This document shows, piece after piece, positions 35,205 to 44,104 of a stretch of DNA of 64,000 nt (positions are counted from its first letter, which is position 1; each line of letters opens with the position of its first letter). Under the pieces are notes generated by a model. The model saw only the letters and a program-made list of their open reading frames with translations, did not search any database and was not told the origin of the DNA. The DNA comes from Rhizodiscina lignyota. Taxonomy: Eukaryota > Ascomycota > Dothideomycetes > Aulographales > Rhizodiscinaceae. The translations under genes and the position numbers were made by a program. Location of the stretch: positions 1,674,001 to 1,738,000 of the forward strand of contig ML978124.1 of assembly GCA_010015805.1 (NCBI GenBank). Direction: 5' to 3'.

Positions 35205-36194
35205 ATGGCGTCCTCTGATCTGAACATGCTCATCGACATGGGCTTCGACAACGAAAAGGCGTCCCTTGCTATCAAGAAGTCGGGAAACTGTGAGCAGCTT
35301 TCGAGATAGTGAGGCTTGTATGCACTAATATACAGCACAGTACAAGGCGCCATCGACTGGCTCGAGAAGAACCAAGACAAGACCGTCGAAGAAATCAAGG
35401 AGGAAGAGAAGCAGGAAAGCAATGTCTCGATTAGCGCAGCAGACGAGAATGCCCTATCGCTTGTGTGTAACGAGTGCGGCAAGAAGTTCCGTAGCCAGGC
35501 ACAAGCCGAGTTCCACGCTTCCAAAACTGAGCACACCGATTTCTCCGAGTCGACCGAAGAAATTGCGCCTCTCACTGAAGAAGAGAAAGCTGCCAAGCTA
35601 GCAGACCTGCGGGAAAAGTTGGCGGCCAAGCGCGCTGGCCAGAGCGAACAAGACAAGCTTGATAGGAAGAAGAATGAGGAGATTAGACGCAAGGCTACGA
35701 CGGAAGGCAAAGATATCAAGGAAGAGCTTCAGCGAAAGGAGCAGATCAAGGAAGCACAGGCGAAGCGCCGCGAGAAGCAGGCAGACATCGACGCGAGGAA
35801 GGCTGTACTGGCGAAGCTGGAGGCAGATAAACAGGAGCGAAAACGCAAGGCCGAGCTGGAGAAGGCCAAGCGTACTGGCCAAGCCCTGCCAGCGGAGCCT
35901 GTAGCAGCGGCAGCACCGGCCGCTCCGGCCGCTCCCAAGCCTTCTTCGAGCTATACAGAGGCGAGGCTACGCCTGCAAGTTGAGGGAGCGAAGCCGATCA
36001 TGAAGACATATCCGATCGAGACGACTCTCTTTGAGGTTGCGAGCGATGTGGAGAAGGAGGTTCTTGGTGGTGCAGAGGGTGGTGTGAATGGCTTCCAGAT
36101 GACGTTCCCAAAGAAGTCGTTCGATCGATCAGATTTTGGAATGACTATCAAGGAGGCAGGCTGGGTGCCTAGCGCGGCTCTGATTGTACGGTAG
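35205..36194 (+). CDS. UBA-UBX domain protein (UBXN1/SAKS1-like Cdc48 adaptor)
   Basis: Two exons: 35205-35289 and 35341-36194, giving 312 aa. Residues 1-40 are a UBA domain (MLIDMGFDNEKASLAIKKSG). A C2H2-type finger follows (VCNECGKKFRSQAQAEFHAS with a second His in KTEH). A long charged coiled coil comes next (residues about 120-215), then an Ala/Pro linker, and a C-terminal UBX fold (ARLRLQVEGAKPIMKTYPIE to KEAGWVPSAALIVR). UBX proteins bind Cdc48/p97 and the UBA binds ubiquitin, so a role in handling ubiquitinated clients is expected. Acceptor 35339-35340 gives LQGAIDWLEKN. Confidence 0.92.
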
Positions 36195-36533
36195 ACGTCT
36201 CTTAGACGCTCCAAGGAGAGATTACGAGATGAACGTATTTGCATGGCATGGCTTGGCGTTTGAGAACTAAGATCCTTCTTGGCTTTCACGAGAAACTTGG
36301 GCGGCAGAATATTGATGAAATAGCACGTCGTCACAAAAATGAATCACTCAGTTGAAGTGCACATAATCTGAGACACTCGTCCATTTATCTTTACAGCGGA
36401 GATTATATGATCTTCCATTCAGGTTTTCCAGGCCCCATAACCCTCTTGCGGCCAATCAAAATGCCATTTGAGCCCCGTTGCTTGCCATTCTGTTACCAAA
36501 GGTTTCCATTCACACCTTCCATGCATTCATGAT
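36195..36533. other. Intergenic between convergent UBX and DUF1761-like genes
   Basis: 339 bp between two 3' ends. Nothing else recognised. Confidence 0.35.
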
Positions 36534-37196
36534 CTAGTTAGAAAAGGGATCGGTCCTGGTGCCCCACCAGGTGAGGAACAGCGACAAACCGACAGTCTCG
36601 AAGACGCGGGCGACAGCACCGACGGCAACAGTGTCCAAGGGGCGCTTCTCAGTGAGGACTTGGGAGATGAACTGAGCAGACAGTTAGCATTCAGATCAGT
36701 CACTTAAAATTCAAAAGCTATAGAGCTCAAATGCCACTTACCGAAGGAGCCGAGCTAGCGAAGAAGATCAAAGTACCCATGTACGCAGCGCCCTTGTAGC
36801 TGAGCGTGCCAGTAGCGTTCAACAGCGCACCGACGCCATATGTCTGAATAGCAGAACCGACGATCGAGCTGCCCCACGAGGCGGCGGCAGTAGCAGCCTC
36901 CTTGGACCTGAAGAACTCCTCCTTGGTGTTGGCAGCCTGTGCCTGGCGGTAGGTCTCACCGAAGACAGGGGCGAGCACGGCGAGCGAGGCGGCGTGCGTG
37001 AAGACGGTGCCGAGGGCAATTGCGGAGGGCTTGACGGGTGGGAGATCTGGAGAGAGTGCTTGTTAGATTTACCTGAAGCATACGAAGAGATTTCGAACGA
37101 CGACGATGGACTTCAGAATGGCGCAATCGTCCTTTGTTTACGTATTGCGGGGAAGGAGAAGCGAAGGTGGATAGACGTACAGTGCAGAGTCGCCAT
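36534..37196 (-). CDS. DUF1761-like small membrane protein
   Basis: Three exons: 37196-37181, 37046-36742 and 36671-36534, giving 152 aa. Exon 1 encodes only MATLH plus one base. Several hydrophobic, Gly/Ala-rich segments suggest four membrane helices (ALGTVFTHAASLAVLAPVFG, SIVGSAIQTYGVGALLNATG, AAYMGTLIFFASSAP, VAVGAVARVFETVGLSLFL). The pattern resembles fungal DUF1761 proteins, whose function is not known. Reading frame and GT/AG signals agree at both introns. Confidence 0.82.
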
Positions 37197-38417
37197 TGTG
37201 TCGACTTGAGTGCTCGAGTGAATTCGAGAGTAGTCTTATTGCAATTGAGATGTAGTCTGAGGTACTTTGAGACTTGTTCAGGTGGGTTGATGGTGTGATG
37301 TTGGGGTTGCGCAGCGGGAGCTTTATTCGATTGCGGAGCGATGACGTTTGTTTGCATCACCAGACCTTTGGAACTTGGACCTGGCCTTTTTGCTTTCTCC
37401 CAGCCAATCTGGAACTAGCGTCGATCATGGAGGCTTTCATCGGCTCAAGGTTATGCCAATCTTGTTTCTAAAGTCCATGGAAGTTCCCCCTATTTCTCGA
37501 AGAATCGCATTCCCTCCGTTTTCTGCATCGGTTCGGGTACCCGCCTGACCCTCTGAGCATGCTTCGAGCAGAACGTCATCTGAGTGGAAGGTAGGACCTC
37601 TTTAGATCGATATGCTTCATGTTCAGTTTCCTTTCCTAGCTCTGTCAAAGCCTCGACAAGGATGCATCACCCTACGTGTCCATTGAAGGCATTCAGCGAG
37701 ACGGTTGAGCACCTCGAGGGTGGCAAAAAAGGTTGGTCGTAGCTTTCAAGACACTGAACAGTAATAGTGTGCAGCCTCATGCCTGTCATTGACAAATTGT
37801 ATAAGCTTACATTCCGAAGAATATACAACTGAGCTTTCAGAGATACTCTCTCTATTACCCTGGAGAGCAGGAGCTGATTGCCACTGAGCGATTACAGCCC
37901 GCTAGCGGCGAAATATTCTCTCACCCTCGAGCGCACTTCATACAACATCGGATTCGGTAACTGCTGGCCGCAACAAAGTGTTTGCGACGCATGTGAGTTG
38001 GCCTGCGGCCGAGTTTGAATGGCATGGCACAAACTCGAGAGTGCCCATTCGGGAAGATATTCTTCAGCCTAACGGCGAATAGGCCCTCACCAGCGAGGAG
38101 CAGAGGAGGCGGAAGTCACAGCGGAAAATGAACAGAGTGAAGAATTTCCCCTCCGTAGGAGAAAAAGCAAAGGGGTGCGGACCGGAAATGGTATGAGCAA
38201 ATATGAGGCCGCCTACGGATCAGATAAAGACTTAGGGCCGCTCGTAGACGGAGATCAAGGCATTCTAGGCCAGGGTGAATAACATCAATGCTGAGCGAAG
38301 GAAGCAAAGAATCAGAGGAGCTGAAGGCAAGGTCTTGCGGGAAGGAAAAGGGAATCTTCAGCCTCTGTAGAGTAACTGAATTTACAAATGGAATCATTTG
38401 GCAACGCAAATGCAGGC

Positions 38418-38496
38418 TAGTCTCTAAAATAGCTATCTGATATGGGAACCCTGTTCTGTAGAGTATACCGCCTGCAGCACAAACATGACTAAAAGA
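38418..38496 (+). repeat. Diverged dispersed repeat, copy 1
   Basis: Starts tagtctctaaaatagctat and ends aaacatgactaaaaga. The same two blocks, in the same order and orientation and with similar spacing, recur at 42006-42091. Nothing identifies the parent element. Confidence 0.5.
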
Positions 38497-38570
38497 AAAA
38501 GGAGGTTAGACAGTGAATACAAAACTCAATCGCATTCTGCGAGAAAAAGAAGGTAGAAGATCCAATATTA

Positions 38571-38586
38571 AAAAAGGGCAAAAAAA
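38571..38586 (-). terminator. RNA polymerase III terminator of tRNA-Thr
   Basis: On the minus strand a run of six T (38586-38581) starts 6 nt after the tRNA 3' end and a run of five follows, the usual pol III stop. Confidence 0.7.
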
Positions 38587-38591
38587 GAAGA

Positions 38592-38723
38592 TGCCCACTG
38601 ACAGAATCGAACTATCGATCTTCTCATTTCGTAACATACGAGTGAGACGCTTTACCACTCTGTTTACAGTTAGTCGGAAATTTTCATATTTAAGATTTTA
38701 GGAGACTTACGAGCCAAGCGGGC
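38592..38723 (-). tRNA. tRNA-Thr(CGT) with a 9 nt anticodon-loop intron and a 51 nt D-arm insert
   Basis: Read 5'-3' on the minus strand: acceptor GCCCGCT (38723-38717), TG, D stem GCTC (38714-38711), then a 51 nt insert (38710-38660), then D loop AGTGGTA. The anticodon stem is TCTCA/TGAGA with anticodon CGT. A 9 nt intron after position 37 contains TACGA, complementary to TCGTA of the anticodon loop. The T arm is GATAG-TTCGATT-CTGTC, followed by acceptor AGTGGGC and A73. Without both inserts the molecule is 72 nt and pairs throughout, and it resembles yeast tRNA-Thr(CGU). The 51 nt insert begins GTAAGT, carries CTAAC and ends CAG, and it splits the A box. Whether the gene works or is inactivated cannot be told from sequence. 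Confidence 0.8.
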
Positions 38724-39248
38724 AGAAAACATCAGCTCTCTGAAACTGCATGTTAACTATAAAGACTTGACTAATACTGCACACAGAATTTTTTTGGTCG
38801 ACCCACTTTTACCCATTGCATCCATGGGTAGTCAGGAACATCCTCAGCTGTCTCCAAGGCTACAAAATCTTAGAATCTTCTTTACACCTTACATTTCCTG
38901 AAACCAATTTTCCCCTGACTGACCCTTACCGATGTTTCTAGCTCCTGCTCCGCCCAAGTGGAGAGCCTACCGCTGAAGTGGTACCCAAGTAAGAAATTCG
39001 GAGAAACCTTTTGGGCACATCTTTGGCTACCATTGGCAATTTTAGAGAATCAGAATTATTCTGTCATTGTCTAAACCTCCTCCAATGATGCTTCAGTGAC
39101 TATTGGAAGACTCCAGGGTCCATACAGAGACATAAAGTCGCTCTTTGGGGTGGCTCAATCGTGCTCTGCTTTCGCAATCCCGGTTGCTCCTAGCACACCA
39201 TTTCTGTCAGGGACTGGTAAAGAGAGGGATATCTGATTGATTTGTGCT
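38724..39248. other. Intergenic: tRNA-Thr 5' side and COQ2 promoter
   Basis: 525 bp. No gene or motif recognised. Confidence 0.35.
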
Positions 39249-40541
39249 ATGCCGGCGGTAGTGCAGGGCCAAATTGCAGCAAGGATGTGGTGCAGATGGA
39301 GCCGGCTATCAGGGGCTGATGGGCGAAGAATTGGAAGTGAGACGCGACATTGGATTCAGGAGGCTTTGGCCAAACCAAATCCAACATATGTTTCATCCCG
39401 GCGACTCTTCGGTATAGCGCGAAACAACGGAGGATGTCTATTTCGAAGAAGCGAAGAAAGAGCTAGAACGCAATTCATCCCAGCATCAACCGCTCTGGAA
39501 CCTTGCCGCTGGACAACATCATCCGCCCTCACAGGCACTGCTCGAGAACCAAATGTACAACCATACACACCTCCAACAACAGGACTCCTCTCATACCTTC
39601 CGCCGTCAGTCGTCCCATATGCTGAGCTCATTCGCCTCGACAAGCCAACCGGAACATACTATCTCTTTTTCCCATGTCTCTTCAGCACTCTCCTCGCGGC
39701 ACCTCTTGCAACCCCAATCGCTCCACCGCTTACAGTCATTGGGACCACGGCTCTCTTCTTCACCGGGGCGCTCGTCATGCGCGGCGCTGGGTGCACCATC
39801 AACGATCTATGGGACCGCAATCTTGATCCTCATGTAGCGCGAACAAGGCTGAGGCCGATTGCTCGGAAGGCTATAACTCCCTTCAACGGCCTTGTCTTCA
39901 CAGGCGCTCAGCTATTGACCGGATTGGCCGTACTCGTGCAGTTTCCAGTGCAGTGTCTCTACTACGGTATCCCGTCTCTTGCGCTGGTAGCGACATATCC
40001 GCTCGCAAAGCGTGTAACGCACTATCCACAATTTGTTCTCGGGCTCACATTCTCCTGGGGAGCCATTATGGGGTTTCCAGCCCTCGGGGTGGATCTTCTG
40101 TCTAACCAAGCAGCACTGACAGCAGCGGCATGTCTTTACGGTAGCAATATCGCCTGGACAGTGTTGTATGACATGATCTACGCCCACATGGACATCAAAG
40201 ATGACGTCAAGGCTGGTATCAAGAGCATTGCACTAAGGCACGAAAAGAACACCAAGGCTGTATTGAGTGGACTGGCGGTTGTCCAGATTGGCCTGCTTGC
40301 AGCAGCGGGGACTGCCGCTGGCGCAGGACCGATCTTCTTCGTCGGCAGCTGTGGTAGTGCTGCCGTCACGCTGGCAACGATGATATGGAGGGTCAAGCTG
40401 AAAGAGGTTGCGAACTGCTGGTGGTGGTTTAAGTACGGGTGTTGGTTCACGGGTGGAGGTATTGCACTTGGTTTGTTTGGAGACTATATTGCCAAGTGGA
40501 TGGGGGGAAAGGCAGAAAGTCAACAAGTGGAAGAGGGCTGA
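39249..40541 (+). CDS. COQ2: 4-hydroxybenzoate polyprenyltransferase (ubiquinone synthesis)
   Basis: Intronless, 430 aa. The first about 115 residues are Arg/Ser-rich and poor in acidic residues, as for a mitochondrial presequence. The UbiA domain carries the first Asp-rich motif NDLWDRNLDPHVART and the second YDMIYAHMDIKDD, both needed to bind Mg-prenyl diphosphate. Many hydrophobic helices surround them. COQ2 attaches the polyprenyl tail to 4-hydroxybenzoate in the inner mitochondrial membrane. The in-frame open region begins upstream, but the first ATG is at 39249. Confidence 0.95.
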   Translation: MPAVVQGQIAARMWCRWSRLSGADGRRIGSETRHWIQEALAKPNPTYVSSRRLFGIARNNGGCLFRRSEERARTQFIPASTALEPCRWTTSSALTGTAREPNVQPYTPPTTGLLSYLPPSVVPYAELIRLDKPTGTYYLFFPCLFSTLLAAPLATPIAPPLTVIGTTALFFTGALVMRGAGCTINDLWDRNLDPHVARTRLRPIARKAITPFNGLVFTGAQLLTGLAVLVQFPVQCLYYGIPSLALVATYPLAKRVTHYPQFVLGLTFSWGAIMGFPALGVDLLSNQAALTAAACLYGSNIAWTVLYDMIYAHMDIKDDVKAGIKSIALRHEKNTKAVLSGLAVVQIGLLAAAGTAAGAGPIFFVGSCGSAAVTLATMIWRVKLKEVANCWWWFKYGCWFTGGGIALGLFGDYIAKWMGGKAESQQVEEG

Positions 40542-40871
40542 GCACTGTCTACTAATTGGAGCATGGGATTCAATTCGTCTCTGTATTCGATATGTGTACC
40601 ATAGATCTGCCGGAAAATCAAGACTTCTAACGGACTGGCAGCCTATGTGGTATCCACTCTGTGCGCCTTTGGCTCTCGATCGATTATTCCGCTTCCCTCG
40701 GCAGTCTCGATGTCGAGTTGGAAAGGCTAGCTTCTTGACCTCTCCATCTGTGAAGGGGTGCAAGAGAGCCATTCCTGGCTTGCGTACCAAGCTTCTCTAC
40801 GCTTGCATATCTTGGGTATTCCAGAACTTTTTTCATGTCCTAAGAACAAAATACGGAGTATTGTCATCCTC
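40542..40871. other. Intergenic between convergent COQ2 and the HTH gene
   Basis: 330 bp between two 3' ends. Nothing recognised. Confidence 0.35.
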
Positions 40872-41722
40872 TCACTTACATCCAGTCATGATCCCCAAGT
40901 GCAGCTGGAAACCGCCACGTTTGTATGTTGGATTCTCCGATGTTGCAATACTAGGTTGAGGAGCGGTGTTTGCCACAGGCCCTTGTTTCTGTTTCTTAGG
41001 TATCAATCGCTTCTGAGGTTTGGTCCGCCAGCTGTCGTCGTGGCCGAACAAATGCGCATGCCCATTCGTTTTTGCAACTGAAGGTATACTGGACTTCGCA
41101 CGAAACTCCAACGCCGTGATCGTTTGCGGCTCTTCAACTACATTCTTATCTGCTGCATCCTCATCTGCTCGCTCCGGCCCATTTAACAGGTCTTCGAAAC
41201 GCTTCTGTGCTATCCGCGCAATCTCTTCTTCGCTCCATTCTCGCCTTGCTATCATCGAATCGATCATTCTTCTCCTAGCGTCGACACCAAGCTCAGTCCG
41301 CACCCATCGCAGCATATCTTCCGGCGACATCCATCCTTTGCTTATCATATGCTCTAGCAGTGCGTCTTCATGCTCTTGCGTTAACGTCCGCCTCCTGCCC
41401 ATTTCCTTGTGCTTCGGCGGTCGCACGGATCCATACATCGCGAGATTCTTCTTCCACTGGCGAATGGTGCGAATCGCTACTCCGGTTTCATTTTGAATCT
41501 CTGTTGTCTTCCGGCCTTGGAAGAGGAGTTTCACGACGCTTGCGACAACAGCGGAGTCGTAGCCATGGGTAGAAGCGTAGGGATCATGATGGGAACATTT
41601 CTTCGACTTTGGGGCTATAGGTGGCATCTGCATATCCGACTTAGTATCAAATCTGCCAAAGAAGACCTAGGCATGCTTACCGTTGCAGGAAGATTTGCGA
41701 GAAGATCAATGCGGAGTTGCAT
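40872..41722 (-). CDS. HTH protein resembling the Tc1/mariner transposase DNA-binding half
   Basis: Two exons: 41722-41681 and 41627-40872, giving 265 aa. Residues about 37-80 form a homeodomain-like HTH (AVVASVVKLLFQGRKTTEIQ, TGVAIRTIRQWKKNL). A basic linker GRRRTLTQ follows, then a second helical block about 90-160 (LLEHMISKGWMSPEDMLRWV, SMIARREWSEEEIARIAQKR). Two HTH units joined by a GRPR-like linker is the layout of Tc1/mariner transposase N-termini. The remaining 100 residues are polar and hold no DDE/D catalytic core, and I see no terminal repeats nearby. It may be a host-adopted DNA-binding protein. The intron has a GTAAGC donor and an ATGCAG acceptor. Confidence 0.72.
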
Positions 41723-42138
41723 GTAAAGGTTGTTCTAAGGTGGAGGCTGTTGCTGTGGACAAGGATCGTGGTGCACCTATTTAGGTTAGTGTTTTCTACC
41801 ATAGCATGTGCATGTCCCTCACATCCTCTGGAATTTTTTCTGATTCCAAACGGTCTGTCTGACAAGAATATTGTTCGAAAAGTGGATTAATTAAAATGAC
41901 CCGGTGAAATTTTTGCTCTATTCTACGTAATTACTTTGCCAGACGAAAGAAGTATACGTTATTCTGTAACGCGTAAGGATTCCAGCTCTCAACATCTGTG
42001 TCGCTTAGTCTCTTAAATTAGCTATTCATTTGACGTATAAAACCTGCATGTGTCTACTGTCTGCATGTGCAGTATAAACATGACTAAAAGAGGGGGAGTA
42101 CTCAAATTTTACAATCGGAATCATTCATATTTACAATA
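41723..42138. other. Intergenic: HTH gene promoter and nucleoside hydrolase 3' end
   Basis: 416 bp, A/T-rich in part. Contains dispersed repeat copy 2 (42006-42091). Confidence 0.4.
42006..42091 (+). repeat. Diverged dispersed repeat, copy 2
   Basis: Starts tagtctcttaaattagctat and ends aaacatgactaaaagag, paralleling 38418-38496 with about 8 nt more between the blocks. Confidence 0.5.
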
Positions 42139-43634
42139 TCAAAGCGGCGACTTCTTGTCCGCCTCGGCCAGAGCTAAGTCTATAAGCATCCAAAATGTGG
42201 GTATCTCAAGTGTTCTGGGTATCCTGATTCCTTTTTCGCTCTCCCTCAACAGCTTCACGACCGTTCTCCCGCACTGTCCAGAGTCCTTGAAATGGCGTCT
42301 CCGCTCGAACGAGTTTGGCTCGCCTTCGGGCACCACGTAGATCTCGAACCGCTCTCCATTCATGTCTTCGAACAGCTCTGGCGTAAGAGCAGCCGTTACT
42401 GCGACTGGGTCGTGTAGCGGCGGCCCTTGATTCATCCCAAATTCTCGGTGGTAAGTTTTGGAGAAGAAGATCAAGAGCTCGTGAAACATTTGCCGAAGGG
42501 TTGTGCGCTCGCCGCTCTTCTCTTTTCCATAGCCATACGAAAGGAGCTCCAACACCTTCGGGCTCGCAAGCACTTGATGTGTGATGTCCAATGGTACGAA
42601 CGTAGTCTTCTCGGCCAGTGCAGTATTGGAGAAGACAGCTTGCGCCGCTTCCGGGTCGCAATATATGTTGAACTCTGCAAATGGGCTCCAATTGCCACAT
42701 GCATTCTTCTGCTGTATCAACATCGTTGCCAAGTCCTCATCACTAATATCATCCACCTCAAGGGCCAATCCTTTTTCTCTGAACAACTTTGCTAATTCAA
42801 CTGGGGCGATGTCTGGAGGACCTTCAGGATACTCCCTCCACACCTGCGGCGACAGCTTCACGCGTTCCGCATACCGTCCCATCGGTGCGTGAGTGAAGAA
42901 GTTGCCAACTCCACCTCCCATGATACTCAGGCCGCGGATATGACTTGCAAGGTTCGGGTGAAGAGCAAAGAGGAGTGCGGCGTTAGTCATCGTGCCAGTT
43001 GTAACGAGCCATGCCGAATCGCGAGGTGTATTGATGAGTGCATTGTACATAGCATTAACAGCAGTTACATTTGTAACTGGCGGTTTGACAGGTTCTGGGA
43101 GCAGATCTGTCCCATCAAGACCAGTTTTGCCTGTTTCAAGTGTTAGTCGTGTGGAGAACGAGCATTCAGAAATGCGCCGGACCATGGTACTCAGGTGCAT
43201 ATACAGCATATCTAGCGAAAGGTTTTGCAGCGCCCGGGTAGACAGGGACGTCTCGGCAGCCAATTGCCTCCAGTACAGACTGCGTGTTCCACGTCGTGTT
43301 CTCGAGCGAGGCATTGCCATGAACGGTACTTACGCCTAAGAGGTTGAACCGTGGGCATTGAGTGGCGAGGAGAATGGCAAACGCATCCTTAAAGACTGGA
43401 TCAGCTATATAATGTGCATGGTAAGAATGAGCGTGATTCGTACATCGTGTCCTAAACGTCCGTCAGTTCATCTGAATTACACTCAGCGAGCCGTGATGAA
43501 GCTGGGTACGCCAATCAGAGCAACCAGAAATCGCTTAACTTACCTGTATCACAATCAAGCCAGATTGGTATAACATGTTGGCTTTTATCTTTTCCCCAGA
43601 TTTGCAAGGCCTTTTGTCTTGCGGCGTAATCCAT
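42139..43634 (-). CDS. Inosine-uridine-preferring nucleoside hydrolase family protein
   Basis: Four exons: 43634-43544, 43451-43444, 43387-43183 and 43130-42139, giving 431 aa. The 8 nt second exon completes the metal-binding motif WLDCDTGHDDAFAILLATQ, where the Asp cluster binds Ca2+ in this family. LLGVSTVHGNASLENTTWNT, HGKTGLDGTDLLP, LSIMGGGVG and FNIYCDPEAAQ follow, all typical. The enzyme cleaves the N-glycosidic bond of ribonucleosides for salvage. The third intron has an unusual GTCCGG donor but a good CTAAC branch site and ACAG acceptor, and only it yields HGKTGLDGT. Fungal URH1 is the nearest named relative. Confidence 0.9.
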
Positions 43635-44104
43635 TTCTTATATTGGACAATGGAAAAGAATGGACAACCAGCTTTGACAGCGCGCCGACATTGATATGGT
43701 CAAAGCCTTCCTGAAAGGGTTGGAGAAAAGGGAACGGGCGCTGGAGACAGGGTTCAGACTGGAACGGCAATATCGGAACATCAAAGGAGATGTCTGTCAG
43801 CAAGCAAAATTTTTCGACATATTCCTATGCGGCACTCACTGGGCTTGGCGAAGAGTTGATCTCAGCACGAATTAGGCACGTCTAGTTTAAACTTCATTCA
43901 TGATCAAAACAAATTTAACAATGTTTATTTGATTTCAATTTTTTTTTTTTAGGCTTAACAAGTTCTTATCCGCATGTTTGAAGATCTCGGCCATGCCTCA
44001 AGCTCACAGTGAGACCAGCAAAGTTGGACAGCAAGAAGAAGCCAGGAGTAGACTACCAAGGACATACAATGCTCGCTAATCCCCCAAGTATCCTGCATCC
44101 CCGA
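43635..44104. other. Intergenic: nucleoside hydrolase promoter and JmjC gene 3' end
   Basis: 470 bp with a 14-base T run near 43938. No gene recognised. Confidence 0.35.

Larger units (their letters stand above)
37197..38591. other. Intergenic region upstream of the DUF1761-like gene
   Basis: 1.4 kb without a supportable protein gene. A diverged dispersed repeat copy lies at 38418-38496 and a T-rich (minus strand) tRNA terminator at 38571-38586. Confidence 0.4.

Noticed and set aside
38513-38701. 62-codon plus frame over the tRNA locus
   Set aside because: Lies antisense across the tRNA gene and its terminator and begins at GTG, so it is a chance frame.
38418-42091. The two similar repeats as ends of one large mobile element enclosing COQ2
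   Set aside because: The enclosed genes are ordinary host genes (COQ2, HTH gene, tRNA), the copies are diverged, and no element parts lie between them.
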